A stretch of 64,000 bases of DNA, from assembly GCF_034314045.1 (NCBI RefSeq), contig NZ_JAVIWL010000001.1, positions 1-64,000 on the forward strand, given 5' to 3'. Positions within the stretch are counted from its first letter, which is position 1. Each line of letters starts with the position of its first letter. The DNA is from Glaciimonas sp. CA11.2. GTDB taxonomy: Bacteria; Pseudomonadota; Gammaproteobacteria; Burkholderiales; Burkholderiaceae_D. The position numbers and the translations under genes are program-made. Below the pieces are notes generated by a model. It was not told the origin of the DNA. It did no database searches and saw only the letters and a list, made by a program, of their open reading frames with translations. This document shows positions 57,054-64,000 of the stretch, piece by piece.

Positions 57054-57781
57054 GAGCATCCTTTGATGAATTTAATGACAGTTAACGACAAACAACTTAG
57101 AGGCTGTGAACACTGACTTTTCTACACCTATTACGGCAAATTAATGGTGCATTTTGTGAAGCCATGTCGGTAAAAACTGTTTGGTAATAGCTGAACGAAG
57201 ATATAAAAATGAAGCTGATGCAGGCTGCTTGTCTCTCGCAAGGAAAAAACCGCAACTACATCCTGCTAGACACAAACGACAACAGCTCAAAGCTACGGTA
57301 GGGTAATCATTTAATGCGTTTGCTTCTCTAAATTATCACCGCGCCCTTTATCTGTCGCTAGGACAAGAACGAAAGTTTGATTTGTCATATCCTAGAGCGT
57401 TCTGACACACAAAAAACTGCAAGCCTTTCCTAAAAAAATAAGACAATAAGAGAAACAAAAAGGATTTCGCCACAGATAGGTGCAGGCCATCCCGTTGCGT
57501 TGGTCGCTTCCGTGAGCCAAGTCCGCTTCCAAACCATTTAAATCCTTCGGTCATTGCATTGCCAGAACTCAATTGAGTGCGGGTGTGCACAAGTGCACCT
57601 CAACGTGAATACAATCTGCGTGTTTGTTGAGCCATTTGGCGACATGCCGATAAAGCGCGAAAGCATTATCAATTTAAACATAACTGTTTTACGATAAAGA
57701 AACTTGGCTGAGAGCGAGTCGGGACGATGGTATCTTTAACGTGTGGACTATAAAAAATTCTTCGAGATTGAGAGACAGCAC
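57054..57781. other. Long gap between the zincin gene and the tannase-like gene
   Basis: No gene is supported. A minus-strand frame at 57348-57590 lacks a ribosome-binding site. The minus strand around 57590-57650 reads ALYRHVAKWLNKHADCIHV in one frame, possibly a transposase scrap, but it is too short to assign. Confidence 0.3.
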
Positions 57782-59524
57782 ATGAAATTACGAAGTAGCC
57801 AATCTTTTGCACGACTATTAACGTTAGCTGCGATGACAAGTCTGGGCGTCGCAGGATGCGCTGGAGGTCATATTGACCGCCCTTCCTCACCCGCTAAGGT
57901 TACCTTGGCCTGCGCACAGTTAAACGGCATGAACATTCCCGCTACGTCAATCGGCTTGCCAACCACGGGCGCGCTGGTTACCAGCAGCGTAACCGTTCCC
58001 GCATCTGGAGCCGGGCCTGCCGCAGTCGGAGAGTATTGCAAAGTGCTTGGCGCTATCCATCCTTTGGACGCGCACGCGCCCAACATTCAGTTTCAGATTA
58101 ACCTCCCGACCAACTGGAACAGCAAAGCAATGATGTTTGGAGGCGGGGGATATAACGGTACCATCGCGCAAGGAACCGGCAACGTTCCGGCAGGCCCTGT
58201 AGACCAACAAATACCACTTGGACGCGGCTACGCAACCTTTGGCAGCGATTCGGGGCATCAGGCGAATGCGAATGGCAGCCGCGATGGGACTTTTGGCATG
58301 AACGATGAGGCGCTGAAAAACTTTTCCAGTGATGCATTGAAGAAAACCCATGACACAGCGATCGCCATCATTAAAGCCCGCTATGCAACCCCTATTCAAA
58401 AGACTTATTTTGCGGGTGGATCAACCGGCGGACGTGAGGCCTTGATCGCAGTGCAAAACTGGCCAGCGGACTTTGATGGCGCGATCGTTCTTTATCCCGC
58501 ATGGAACGCTGCCAGTCTGGATCTGCAATTCGGACGGATCACCCGGCAACTCTCTCAACCGGGCGCTTATCCTAACCGCGCCAAGCGCAAAGTTTTGTAC
58601 GACGCCGCTATCGCTGCATGCGACATGCTCGACGGCGTCAGCGACGGTCTGATCAGTAACGAGCGAGCCTGCAACGCCATTTTTAATCCATCGACAGCGA
58701 CGCTAAACGGCACGCCGATAAGGTGCGAAGGCGGTGCCGATACAGGCGATACCTGTCTTTCCGATGCGCAGATTACCTCTTTCAATGTGATCAATACGCC
58801 ACTTGATCTGCACTACACGTTGGCCAGCGGAGAAACAACGTATCCCGGTTTTAATACATGGGGTACGGATTTTGGGATTCCGGGCACGGCAGGCACTAAG
58901 GCGCTTCAGCCCACGGTGCTCACCCTTTCCCTTGGCATCGAACAACCAGCGAACCCGATGCCGCCGATCACGGCGACTTCCAGTCCTCCTTACAACGGCA
59001 CTTTTTGGGATCAATGGGTCAAATATTTTGTGACGCGTGATCCTCAATTCAATTCACTAACGCTTGATCCCCAGAACCCCGGAGCATTACAGGCGCGCAT
59101 TGTGGAACTGACCGAAATTCAGGATCTGAATAAAACTGATCTGTCTGCGTTCCAAAGCAAGGGCGGGAAAATTTTGATGGCGCACGGATTACATGATGCG
59201 TTGGTGAGCACAAGGGCCACCGAACAATACTTTTCCCGCGTGCGCAAGACGATGGGTGCAGTGAAGGTCGATAGTTTTATGCGGTTTTACGAAATTCCGG
59301 GCTATGGTCATGCAGCAAGCAGCGTGTTTAATGCGGCGTGGGATTCGCTCACAACGCTTGAAAACTGGGTAGAAAAAGGCACCGTCCCAACCATGCAGAT
59401 GGTCGCCGATACCGCTGGTGTACCAGGCCGCACCAGGCCTTTGTGTGAATATCCCGAGTGGCCAAAATATAAAGGCGCCGGCGATGTTAACACCGCGCAA
59501 AGCTTTGTCTGCGCTTCTCAATAG
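57782..59524 (+). CDS. Tannase/feruloyl-esterase family lipoprotein
   Basis: 580 residues from the ATG at 57782; the frame runs 13 codons further up. The signal ends in the lipobox VAGC (SLGVAGCAGG). The tannase family (PF07519 type) is marked by FGGGGYNG, GSDSGHQ, FAGGSTGGREAL (nucleophile Ser about 214), HGLHDALVS (Asp) and PGYGHAASS (His), with the CN/CLSDAQ cysteine segments of the lid. It cleaves ester bonds of gallates, ferulates or related aromatic esters, probably at the cell envelope. A strong hairpin follows the stop. Confidence 0.9.
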   Translation: MKLRSSQSFARLLTLAAMTSLGVAGCAGGHIDRPSSPAKVTLACAQLNGMNIPATSIGLPTTGALVTSSVTVPASGAGPAAVGEYCKVLGAIHPLDAHAPNIQFQINLPTNWNSKAMMFGGGGYNGTIAQGTGNVPAGPVDQQIPLGRGYATFGSDSGHQANANGSRDGTFGMNDEALKNFSSDALKKTHDTAIAIIKARYATPIQKTYFAGGSTGGREALIAVQNWPADFDGAIVLYPAWNAASLDLQFGRITRQLSQPGAYPNRAKRKVLYDAAIAACDMLDGVSDGLISNERACNAIFNPSTATLNGTPIRCEGGADTGDTCLSDAQITSFNVINTPLDLHYTLASGETTYPGFNTWGTDFGIPGTAGTKALQPTVLTLSLGIEQPANPMPPITATSSPPYNGTFWDQWVKYFVTRDPQFNSLTLDPQNPGALQARIVELTEIQDLNKTDLSAFQSKGGKILMAHGLHDALVSTRATEQYFSRVRKTMGAVKVDSFMRFYEIPGYGHAASSVFNAAWDSLTTLENWVEKGTVPTMQMVADTAGVPGRTRPLCEYPEWPKYKGAGDVNTAQSFVCASQ

Positions 59525-59539
59525 CAAAAATAACGGTGC

Positions 59540-59570
59540 GATGCGGTCGCAATTTTAGTGCGACCGCATC
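59540..59570 (+). terminator. Hairpin after the tannase-like gene
   Basis: GATGCGGTCGCA and TGCGACCGCATC form a 12-bp stem with a seven-base loop; no T run follows. Confidence 0.6.
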
Positions 59571-59892
59571 CGATTGGATTCCGGCGCATTGATCGTTTAA
59601 CGATATAGCTGCGCAAACGCTTTCACTGACGTTGAACCGATACTGACTTTACTTAGTATTTGTAGCAACCAGTGCGTTGACGACCTCGCACTCCAAGATG
59701 CATGGTAAGTTCTGAAATCACTACTGCCATGACACAACAAAGAAACTAAAAATTCGGCTTTAAAAACCCACACAACAGAGTCAGTAATCGATATAGCGCA
59801 AATGGGTCAGCTACCATGTCGACAATGTCCGGTCGGCCATCAGGCAATACTCTACCTAACGGCATACTACGGCAGTAAAAAGACAGCGAATA
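59571..59892. other. Gap upstream of PEP-CTERM gene 4
   Basis: No gene, RNA or long repeat is supported. Confidence 0.35.
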
Positions 59893-59909
59893 TATCGATA
59901 AATTTTACA
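59893..59909 (+). promoter_or_regulatory. Shared 17-nt upstream motif, PEP-CTERM gene 4
   Basis: TATCGATAAATTTTACA, 60 nt upstream of the -24 element; one base (A for G) differs from the pattern at the other genes. Confidence 0.65.
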
Positions 59910-59969
59910 CTTTTGCAGTGCACAAAATTTATTTTTCTTTAAGCTCATGATTTATAAAGTAATTTTATC

Positions 59970-59985
59970 AGGCATAAAAAATGCT
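59970..59985 (+). promoter_or_regulatory. Sigma-54 promoter of PEP-CTERM gene 4
   Basis: AGGCATAAAAAATGCT keeps GG at -24 and GC at -12 with 10-nt spacing but differs from consensus at the first T and at one T of the -12 box. 47 nt upstream of the ATG. Confidence 0.65.
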
Positions 59986-60032
59986 TATTCCTATATTAGA
60001 TACAGATCTATTGAACCTCATTTAGGAATAAC

Positions 60033-60659
60033 ATGAAAAAAATTTTTGGATTTATCGCTGCCATATTGTTGGCATCGCCATTGGTACACGCAAGCCAGAT
60101 CAGCGGTGTTGATGGATTTGGAAATCCTGTTGTTCCAGGTGCTACATCAACGATTACATTTGATGATCAATCGGATGCCACTTTCTCGTCCCTATCCACG
60201 GGTGGCGTAACCTTTTCAGGGGTGGGCGGGTCACTTCGCACTAATAACGACTACCACAGCAACTATAACGGAAGGGGTACCCGTTATCTGGATAACAACG
60301 CTGGTGCAACATCCAGCATCAAATTTGCATTTGCCGCACCCGTAAGTGCGTTTGCATTTAACTGGGGTGCATCCGATGATGTATGGACCCTTACTGCGTT
60401 TAATTCACTCAATGCGGCAATTGAATCTTTCGTCCTTCCGATTACCCACGGCTCGAATGCTGGAGACTATGTGGGATTGGCTGACGCCGACATCTCATAT
60501 GCAACCTTAATCACGTCAACATCCTATGACTTCATATTCATAGACAACTTTACCGTTGCCGCCGGCGCTACAAATGTGCCAGAACCAACGTCGATCGCCC
60601 TGCTGGGACTTGGCCTGATGGGCTTCGCTGCAGCACGCCGCAAATCAGCAAAAAAATAA
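60033..60659 (+). CDS. PEP-CTERM sorting-domain protein 4
   Basis: 208 residues. Signal peptide MKKIFGFIAAILLASPLVHA. The mature part has a beta-sandwich-like pattern (TSTITFDDQSDATFSSLSTGGVTFSG, AFAFNWGASDDVWTLTAFNS, SYDFIFIDNFTV), seen in many PEP-CTERM surface proteins. The signal VPEPTSIALLGLGLMGFAAA is followed by RRKSAKK. AGGAA precedes the ATG, and a terminator follows at 60684. Confidence 0.93.
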   Translation: MKKIFGFIAAILLASPLVHASQISGVDGFGNPVVPGATSTITFDDQSDATFSSLSTGGVTFSGVGGSLRTNNDYHSNYNGRGTRYLDNNAGATSSIKFAFAAPVSAFAFNWGASDDVWTLTAFNSLNAAIESFVLPITHGSNAGDYVGLADADISYATLITSTSYDFIFIDNFTVAAGATNVPEPTSIALLGLGLMGFAAARRKSAKK

Positions 60660-60683
60660 TTTAATAGACCTTACTACATCATC

Positions 60684-60710
60684 AAAGCCCGCATCGAGCG
60701 GGCTTTTTTC
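60684..60710 (+). terminator. Intrinsic terminator of PEP-CTERM gene 4
   Basis: AGCCCGC-ATCGA-GCGGGCT followed by T6, the same stem sequence as at the terminator of PEP-CTERM gene 1. Confidence 0.9.
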
Positions 60711-61072
60711 ATGATAAGCGGACCCGATAGTCAAGACAGTTTTTCAACGAATTCAAGCTGCGCCCGCTTCTTCCTCTGATGCAGAAAGCTGCTGCGTATT
60801 TATCCTCCCGAAGTAGTTGAACAATCAGTACAGAACAAACAAGCGGATGTACGAATTGTCACGTCGATCACACAAGATGTTGATTCTATTGAACGCTGGA
60901 AACTTTCAGCGAGGCCGGTAACTTTCAGACATAGAAAAGCAAAAACGCAACATCTGATAGCGGATTAAGAGATACAATTTGCGCCGCTATGTTAGAGAAG
61001 TAATCAGCTTCATCGAGAACAACTACAGCCTCTCAAACCTTCTTCCTCGTTTTCACTTTTTCACGGATTTTC
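60711..61072. other. Gap before the ElyC/YdcF gene
   Basis: No gene supported; probably carries the promoter of the downstream pair. Confidence 0.35.
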
Positions 61073-61840
61073 ATGAACGCCTCCCATTGGTTGCCTAGTA
61101 TGGCGCATGCGTTAATGTTGCCTCCGTTCAGCTTATTTCTTCTGATGGCAACTGGGCTTCTAATAGCACGATGGCAACCGCGCTTTGGGCGCTGGATTAC
61201 CGCAGGAGCGGTCATAGCGTTGTTCTTTTTATGTACCGAAATCGGTGCAAATTTTTTGGTACTTCCACTGGAAAAGTTGACGACCCCGCTCGTATCGACT
61301 CAAACCAAAGCGCAAGCAATTGTAGTGCTCGCAGCTGGACGGCTTGAGCACGCAGAGGAATACGGACGCGCTGATATTCCCGACTATATTACACTCGCCC
61401 GATTACGCTATGCAGCCAGATTGCAGCATCAGACCAACTTGCCGATTCTGGTATCGGGGGGCAACGTGACCGCTTATAGTTCAGGAAAAGCAGATGCTAT
61501 GGCAATCGCCTTGCGCGAAGATTTTCGCACTCCGGTTAAATGGATCGAGGGAATATCCAATACGACTGCCGAAAACGCGCTGTTTTCGGCCAAAATTCTG
61601 CGCCAGGATGGTGTTCAGCGAATATTGCTAGTGACCGATGCAATGCACATGCCGCGGGCGAAAATGATGTTTGAGCAAGCTGGTCTGGTAGTTGTCGCCG
61701 CACCCACTATGTTTTTCGGCCGAAGTAAATTTGACCGACTGTCTCTGCCCTCTTTGCTGCCCAGCGCCGAAGGCCTACGTCGTTCGTACTACGCAACTTA
61801 CGAATGGCTTGGGCTGGTCTGGTATCTCAACTCGATGTGA
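61073..61840 (+). CDS. ElyC/YdcF-family membrane protein
   Basis: 255 residues. Two N-terminal membrane segments (LPPFSLFLLMATGLLIA and ITAGAVIALFFLCTEIGANFL), then the DUF218 domain: AIVVLAAGRLEHAEEYG, LPILVSGGNVT, EGISNTTAENALFSAKIL, LLVTDAMHMPRAKMMFEQAGL. ElyC in E. coli affects lipid-carrier-dependent envelope synthesis; other members are found in polysaccharide loci. Placed 5 nt before the beta-helix gene, in one operon. Confidence 0.88.
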   Translation: MNASHWLPSMAHALMLPPFSLFLLMATGLLIARWQPRFGRWITAGAVIALFFLCTEIGANFLVLPLEKLTTPLVSTQTKAQAIVVLAAGRLEHAEEYGRADIPDYITLARLRYAARLQHQTNLPILVSGGNVTAYSSGKADAMAIALREDFRTPVKWIEGISNTTAENALFSAKILRQDGVQRILLVTDAMHMPRAKMMFEQAGLVVVAAPTMFFGRSKFDRLSLPSLLPSAEGLRRSYYATYEWLGLVWYLNSM

Positions 61841-61845
61841 ACTAA

Positions 61846-63294
61846 ATGATGACACTGCGCTGGAACTCGAAATGGTCGAAACGATTTTGTTGGGCGTTGG
61901 TGTACGCGACCCTGACAACGGCCATCGTAGTGATATTTTTCCTTGAAAAATTAAACGTCCCACCCCGAGAATTGTCTCCTTACATCACACATCGGGCATC
62001 CGGTCACAATCCCTTGATTACAAATGTGGGAAATTGGTTGGCCCAAACGTTGCTCGCAGCGGATCGAGGCAATCCCTTGCCGCCAATTCCAATCATGTGG
62101 CGAATTGGTGCGCAACATCGTGCACTACAACCTCTACCCTCGTCAGATTCAAACGCCGATAAGCTGGTCTCCACGCCAGCAGAATTTGTCGAAGCTCTCA
62201 AGCAGGCGCATGCCGGAGAGGTGATAACCCTGCTGCCGGGGCGATACCACTTCGACCATACGATCGCAATTAACCAGGTCGGTTCATCGACGGCACGAAT
62301 CACAGTGCGCGCCGTGCGTCCGGATACGGTCTTTCTAGATTTTAAGATGGTTGAAGGCTTTAAGGTATCCGAACCATATTGGACATTTGAAAATCTGAAT
62401 ATTCGCGGTGTCTGCACACCCCAGACAGACTGTGAACATGCCTTCCATATCGTTGGGAATGCCACCTATTTTATTGCGCGTAACAATACGATTGTGGATT
62501 TCAACGCGCATTTTAAAATCAACGGCGAGGACCACCACTTTCCGGACAACGGACTCATTGACGGTAATACGCTAACGAATACAAGCGTGCGTCAGACCGA
62601 TAATCCCGTGACACTGGTCGATCTGGTTGCCGCTAGTCATTGGCGCATTTCACACAACCTGATCACCGATTTCATGAAGGCTGACGGCAATCAGGTTAGC
62701 TATGGCGCTTTCGTTAAGGGCGGCGGCTCGGATAATCGTATCGAGCAAAATATTATAGTGTGCGAATATCTGCTACCCAGCTCGCCTGGTCAACGTGTCG
62801 GACTCTCTCTCGGTGGCGGCGGTACCGGACCACAATATTGCCGTGACGAGAGGTGTATTACGGAGCAGGATGGCAGCATTATTCAATCAAATCTGATTGC
62901 TTCATGTTCAGACGATGGTATCTATTTGAACCGTGCCGCAACGAGCAAAATACTTCACAACACCCTGATCGATACCGGTGGCATTTCGGTACATTTTGCT
63001 GAGAGCACCGCCGATATTCAAGGCAATCTGGTCGATGGTCTGATACGGACGCGAGATGGCGGGTTAATGCGCGCCACCGAAAATCTCACAACCAGTGCGA
63101 CCAGTTTGTATCTTGGAAAACATCCTGCGCGCGATTTATTTTTGAATCCCATGGCCATGAATTTTTTATGGAAGGAAGAACTACCGGCGCGCCTGGTCTC
63201 TGATAAGACGATCAATGACCTGTGCGATGCACCCCAAACGGGTGGCCAGCGCTACGGCGCTTTTGAAAATTTTTCAGCATGTTTAACGCAATAA
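61846..63294 (+). CDS. Membrane-anchored parallel beta-helix protein (polysaccharide-lyase-like)
   Basis: 482 residues. The N-terminal membrane anchor is RFCWALVYATLTTAIVVIFF. After a linker come the repeated beta-helix turns: AGEVITLLPGRYHFDHTIAI, YWTFENLNIRGV, TYFIARNNTIVDFNAHFKI, NGLIDGNTLTNTSV, RISHNLITDF, GGSDNRIEQNIIV, GSIIQSNLIASCSDDGIYLN, SKILHNTLIDTG. The TPAEFVEALKQAHAGEVI opening resembles chondroitinase-B/alginate-lyase families. A periplasmic role in processing a secreted polysaccharide is inferred from fold and neighbours. Starts are two adjacent ATGs (61846, 61849). Confidence 0.8.
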   Translation: MMTLRWNSKWSKRFCWALVYATLTTAIVVIFFLEKLNVPPRELSPYITHRASGHNPLITNVGNWLAQTLLAADRGNPLPPIPIMWRIGAQHRALQPLPSSDSNADKLVSTPAEFVEALKQAHAGEVITLLPGRYHFDHTIAINQVGSSTARITVRAVRPDTVFLDFKMVEGFKVSEPYWTFENLNIRGVCTPQTDCEHAFHIVGNATYFIARNNTIVDFNAHFKINGEDHHFPDNGLIDGNTLTNTSVRQTDNPVTLVDLVAASHWRISHNLITDFMKADGNQVSYGAFVKGGGSDNRIEQNIIVCEYLLPSSPGQRVGLSLGGGGTGPQYCRDERCITEQDGSIIQSNLIASCSDDGIYLNRAATSKILHNTLIDTGGISVHFAESTADIQGNLVDGLIRTRDGGLMRATENLTTSATSLYLGKHPARDLFLNPMAMNFLWKEELPARLVSDKTINDLCDAPQTGGQRYGAFENFSACLTQ

Positions 63295-63588
63295 ATATGG
63301 TTCACCAAAGCTTCATTATTTCTTGAGTTACACCAATGTGCCCAATTTTGTAGAATAAAAAATATGGCATAAAAATAAATAGAAACATGCTAAATTGATC
63401 CTCAGAAAGAAAATTTTCTCTCACCCGAATTAAACAAACAATAAGACGGTCGATTACTTTGAAAAACCTGTTTATCTGTGTTTCACAGGCAATTTTCGAG
63501 CGCAATAATGCTGCAACATTTCCCTCTGGAAAAATGATTTCCTGCATGACAGCAGATAGTTCAAATAAATTTTAATGTGGAGTTGGCT
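63295..63588. other. AT-rich intergenic stretch
   Basis: No gene supported. An 81-codon minus-strand frame has no clear ribosome-binding site or family. Probably the promoter region of the nucleotide-sugar dehydrogenase gene. Confidence 0.35.
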
Positions 63589-64000
63589 ATGAGCGTAGTT
63601 GCAGTGGTTGGTCTGGGATATGTGGGACTACCATTGGCGGTAGAATTCGGTAAAAAACGGAAGACCATCGGATTTGATCTCTCCAGCCGCAAGATCACAA
63701 GTTATGCACGTTGCATTGATCCAACCGGTGAAGTCTCGACGGAGGAATTACGCGCAGCGAGACACTTAAGTGTGACAGTCGATTCATCTCAATTGTCGGA
63801 AGCAGATTTCATTATTATTTCAGTACCGACACCAGTTGATATTGCGCATAATCCCGACTTCACGCCGCTCAAAGCCGCTAGTCAAACAGTTGGGCGCCAC
63901 ATGAAGCGTGGTGTGATCGTTGTCTATGAATCCACCGTCTATCCCGGTGCCACAGAGGAGGTCTGTGTTCCCATTCTGGAAAAGTATTCGGGGCTGAAAT
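63589..64000 (+). CDS. Nucleotide-sugar dehydrogenase (TviB/WbpO type), 5' part
   Basis: The first 137 codons are in the window. GTGGAG lies upstream of the ATG at 63589. The Rossmann motif GLGYVGLPLAVEFGK (residues 8-22), IIISVPTPVD and VVYESTVYPGATEE are typical of UDP-N-acetylgalactosamine/UDP-glucose 6-dehydrogenases that make uronic acids for capsule or exopolysaccharide. It appears to start a polysaccharide cluster running beyond the window. Confidence 0.92.
   Translation, partial: MSVVAVVGLGYVGLPLAVEFGKKRKTIGFDLSSRKITSYARCIDPTGEVSTEELRAARHLSVTVDSSQLSEADFIIISVPTPVDIAHNPDFTPLKAASQTVGRHMKRGVIVVYESTVYPGATEEVCVPILEKYSGLK

Noticed and set aside
57348..57590. 80-codon minus-strand frame in the gap before the tannase-like gene
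   Set aside because: No ribosome-binding site, odd composition and no recognisable similarity.
63302..63547. 81-codon minus-strand frame before the sugar dehydrogenase gene
   Set aside because: AT-rich, no clear start site and no family; probably the upstream region of the dehydrogenase gene.

Overview
The window looks like chromosome of a betaproteobacterium of the Burkholderiales, most like Oxalobacteraceae (inference). The grounds are a Burkholderiales-type porin, four PEP-CTERM surface proteins behind sigma-54 promoters, a NodT/RND efflux operon, katG, and several taurine/nitrate-type ABC importers. No rRNA, intact tRNA or CRISPR array was found.

Positions 1-22177 are accessory DNA. An apparently intact IS66 element fills 1-2592. 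It is followed by the relic of a mobilisable element: a coupling-protein ATPase, a MobC-like protein, a winged-helix replication-like protein and a small excisionase-like protein, plus an AT-rich gene of unknown function. This ends at a 43-nt tRNA-Asn 3' fragment (7948-7990). A second, diverged copy of the same fragment lies at 22080-22122, so 7991-22122 reads as a second island stacked on the same tRNA site. That island holds two pieces of a dead tyrosine integrase in opposite orientations, a HigB/HigA toxin-antitoxin pair, a Rha-type phage regulator, IS3 and IS30 scraps, an NhaA pseudogene, and an apparently intact seven-gene uptake and amide-hydrolysis cassette (12177-19317).

From 22416 to 33000 the content is metabolic: an alpha/beta hydrolase, an ACMSD-type amidohydrolase, a divergent LysR regulator and an acyl-CoA ligase, then an SDR/AraC divergent pair, a SnoaL-like protein, a nitronate monooxygenase, one PEP-CTERM protein and a decayed HAD/UbiA gene. 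At 33268-38791 there is a three-gene RND efflux operon. At 38909-45828 a second ABC importer on the minus strand lies next to a two-component system and a porin on the plus strand, plausibly one nutrient-sensing unit.

From 46240 to 60659 three more PEP-CTERM genes occur around katG, a 1743-residue protein with a zincin motif, and a tannase-family lipoprotein. All four PEP-CTERM genes have a -24/-12 promoter preceded by a shared 17-nt motif (TGTCG-N5-TTTTACA), about 60 nt upstream in three of the four. This looks like a single enhancer-binding-protein regulon. At 50892-51606 there is a compact unit resembling the C4 antisense-RNA immunity control of phages P1/P7/P4: a structured leader whose b' and a' segments can pair either with an upstream a1/b1 copy or with a downstream a2/b2 copy that covers a ribosome-binding site. 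The window closes with an ElyC/YdcF protein, a parallel beta-helix protein and the 5' end of a nucleotide-sugar dehydrogenase, probably the edge of an exopolysaccharide locus.
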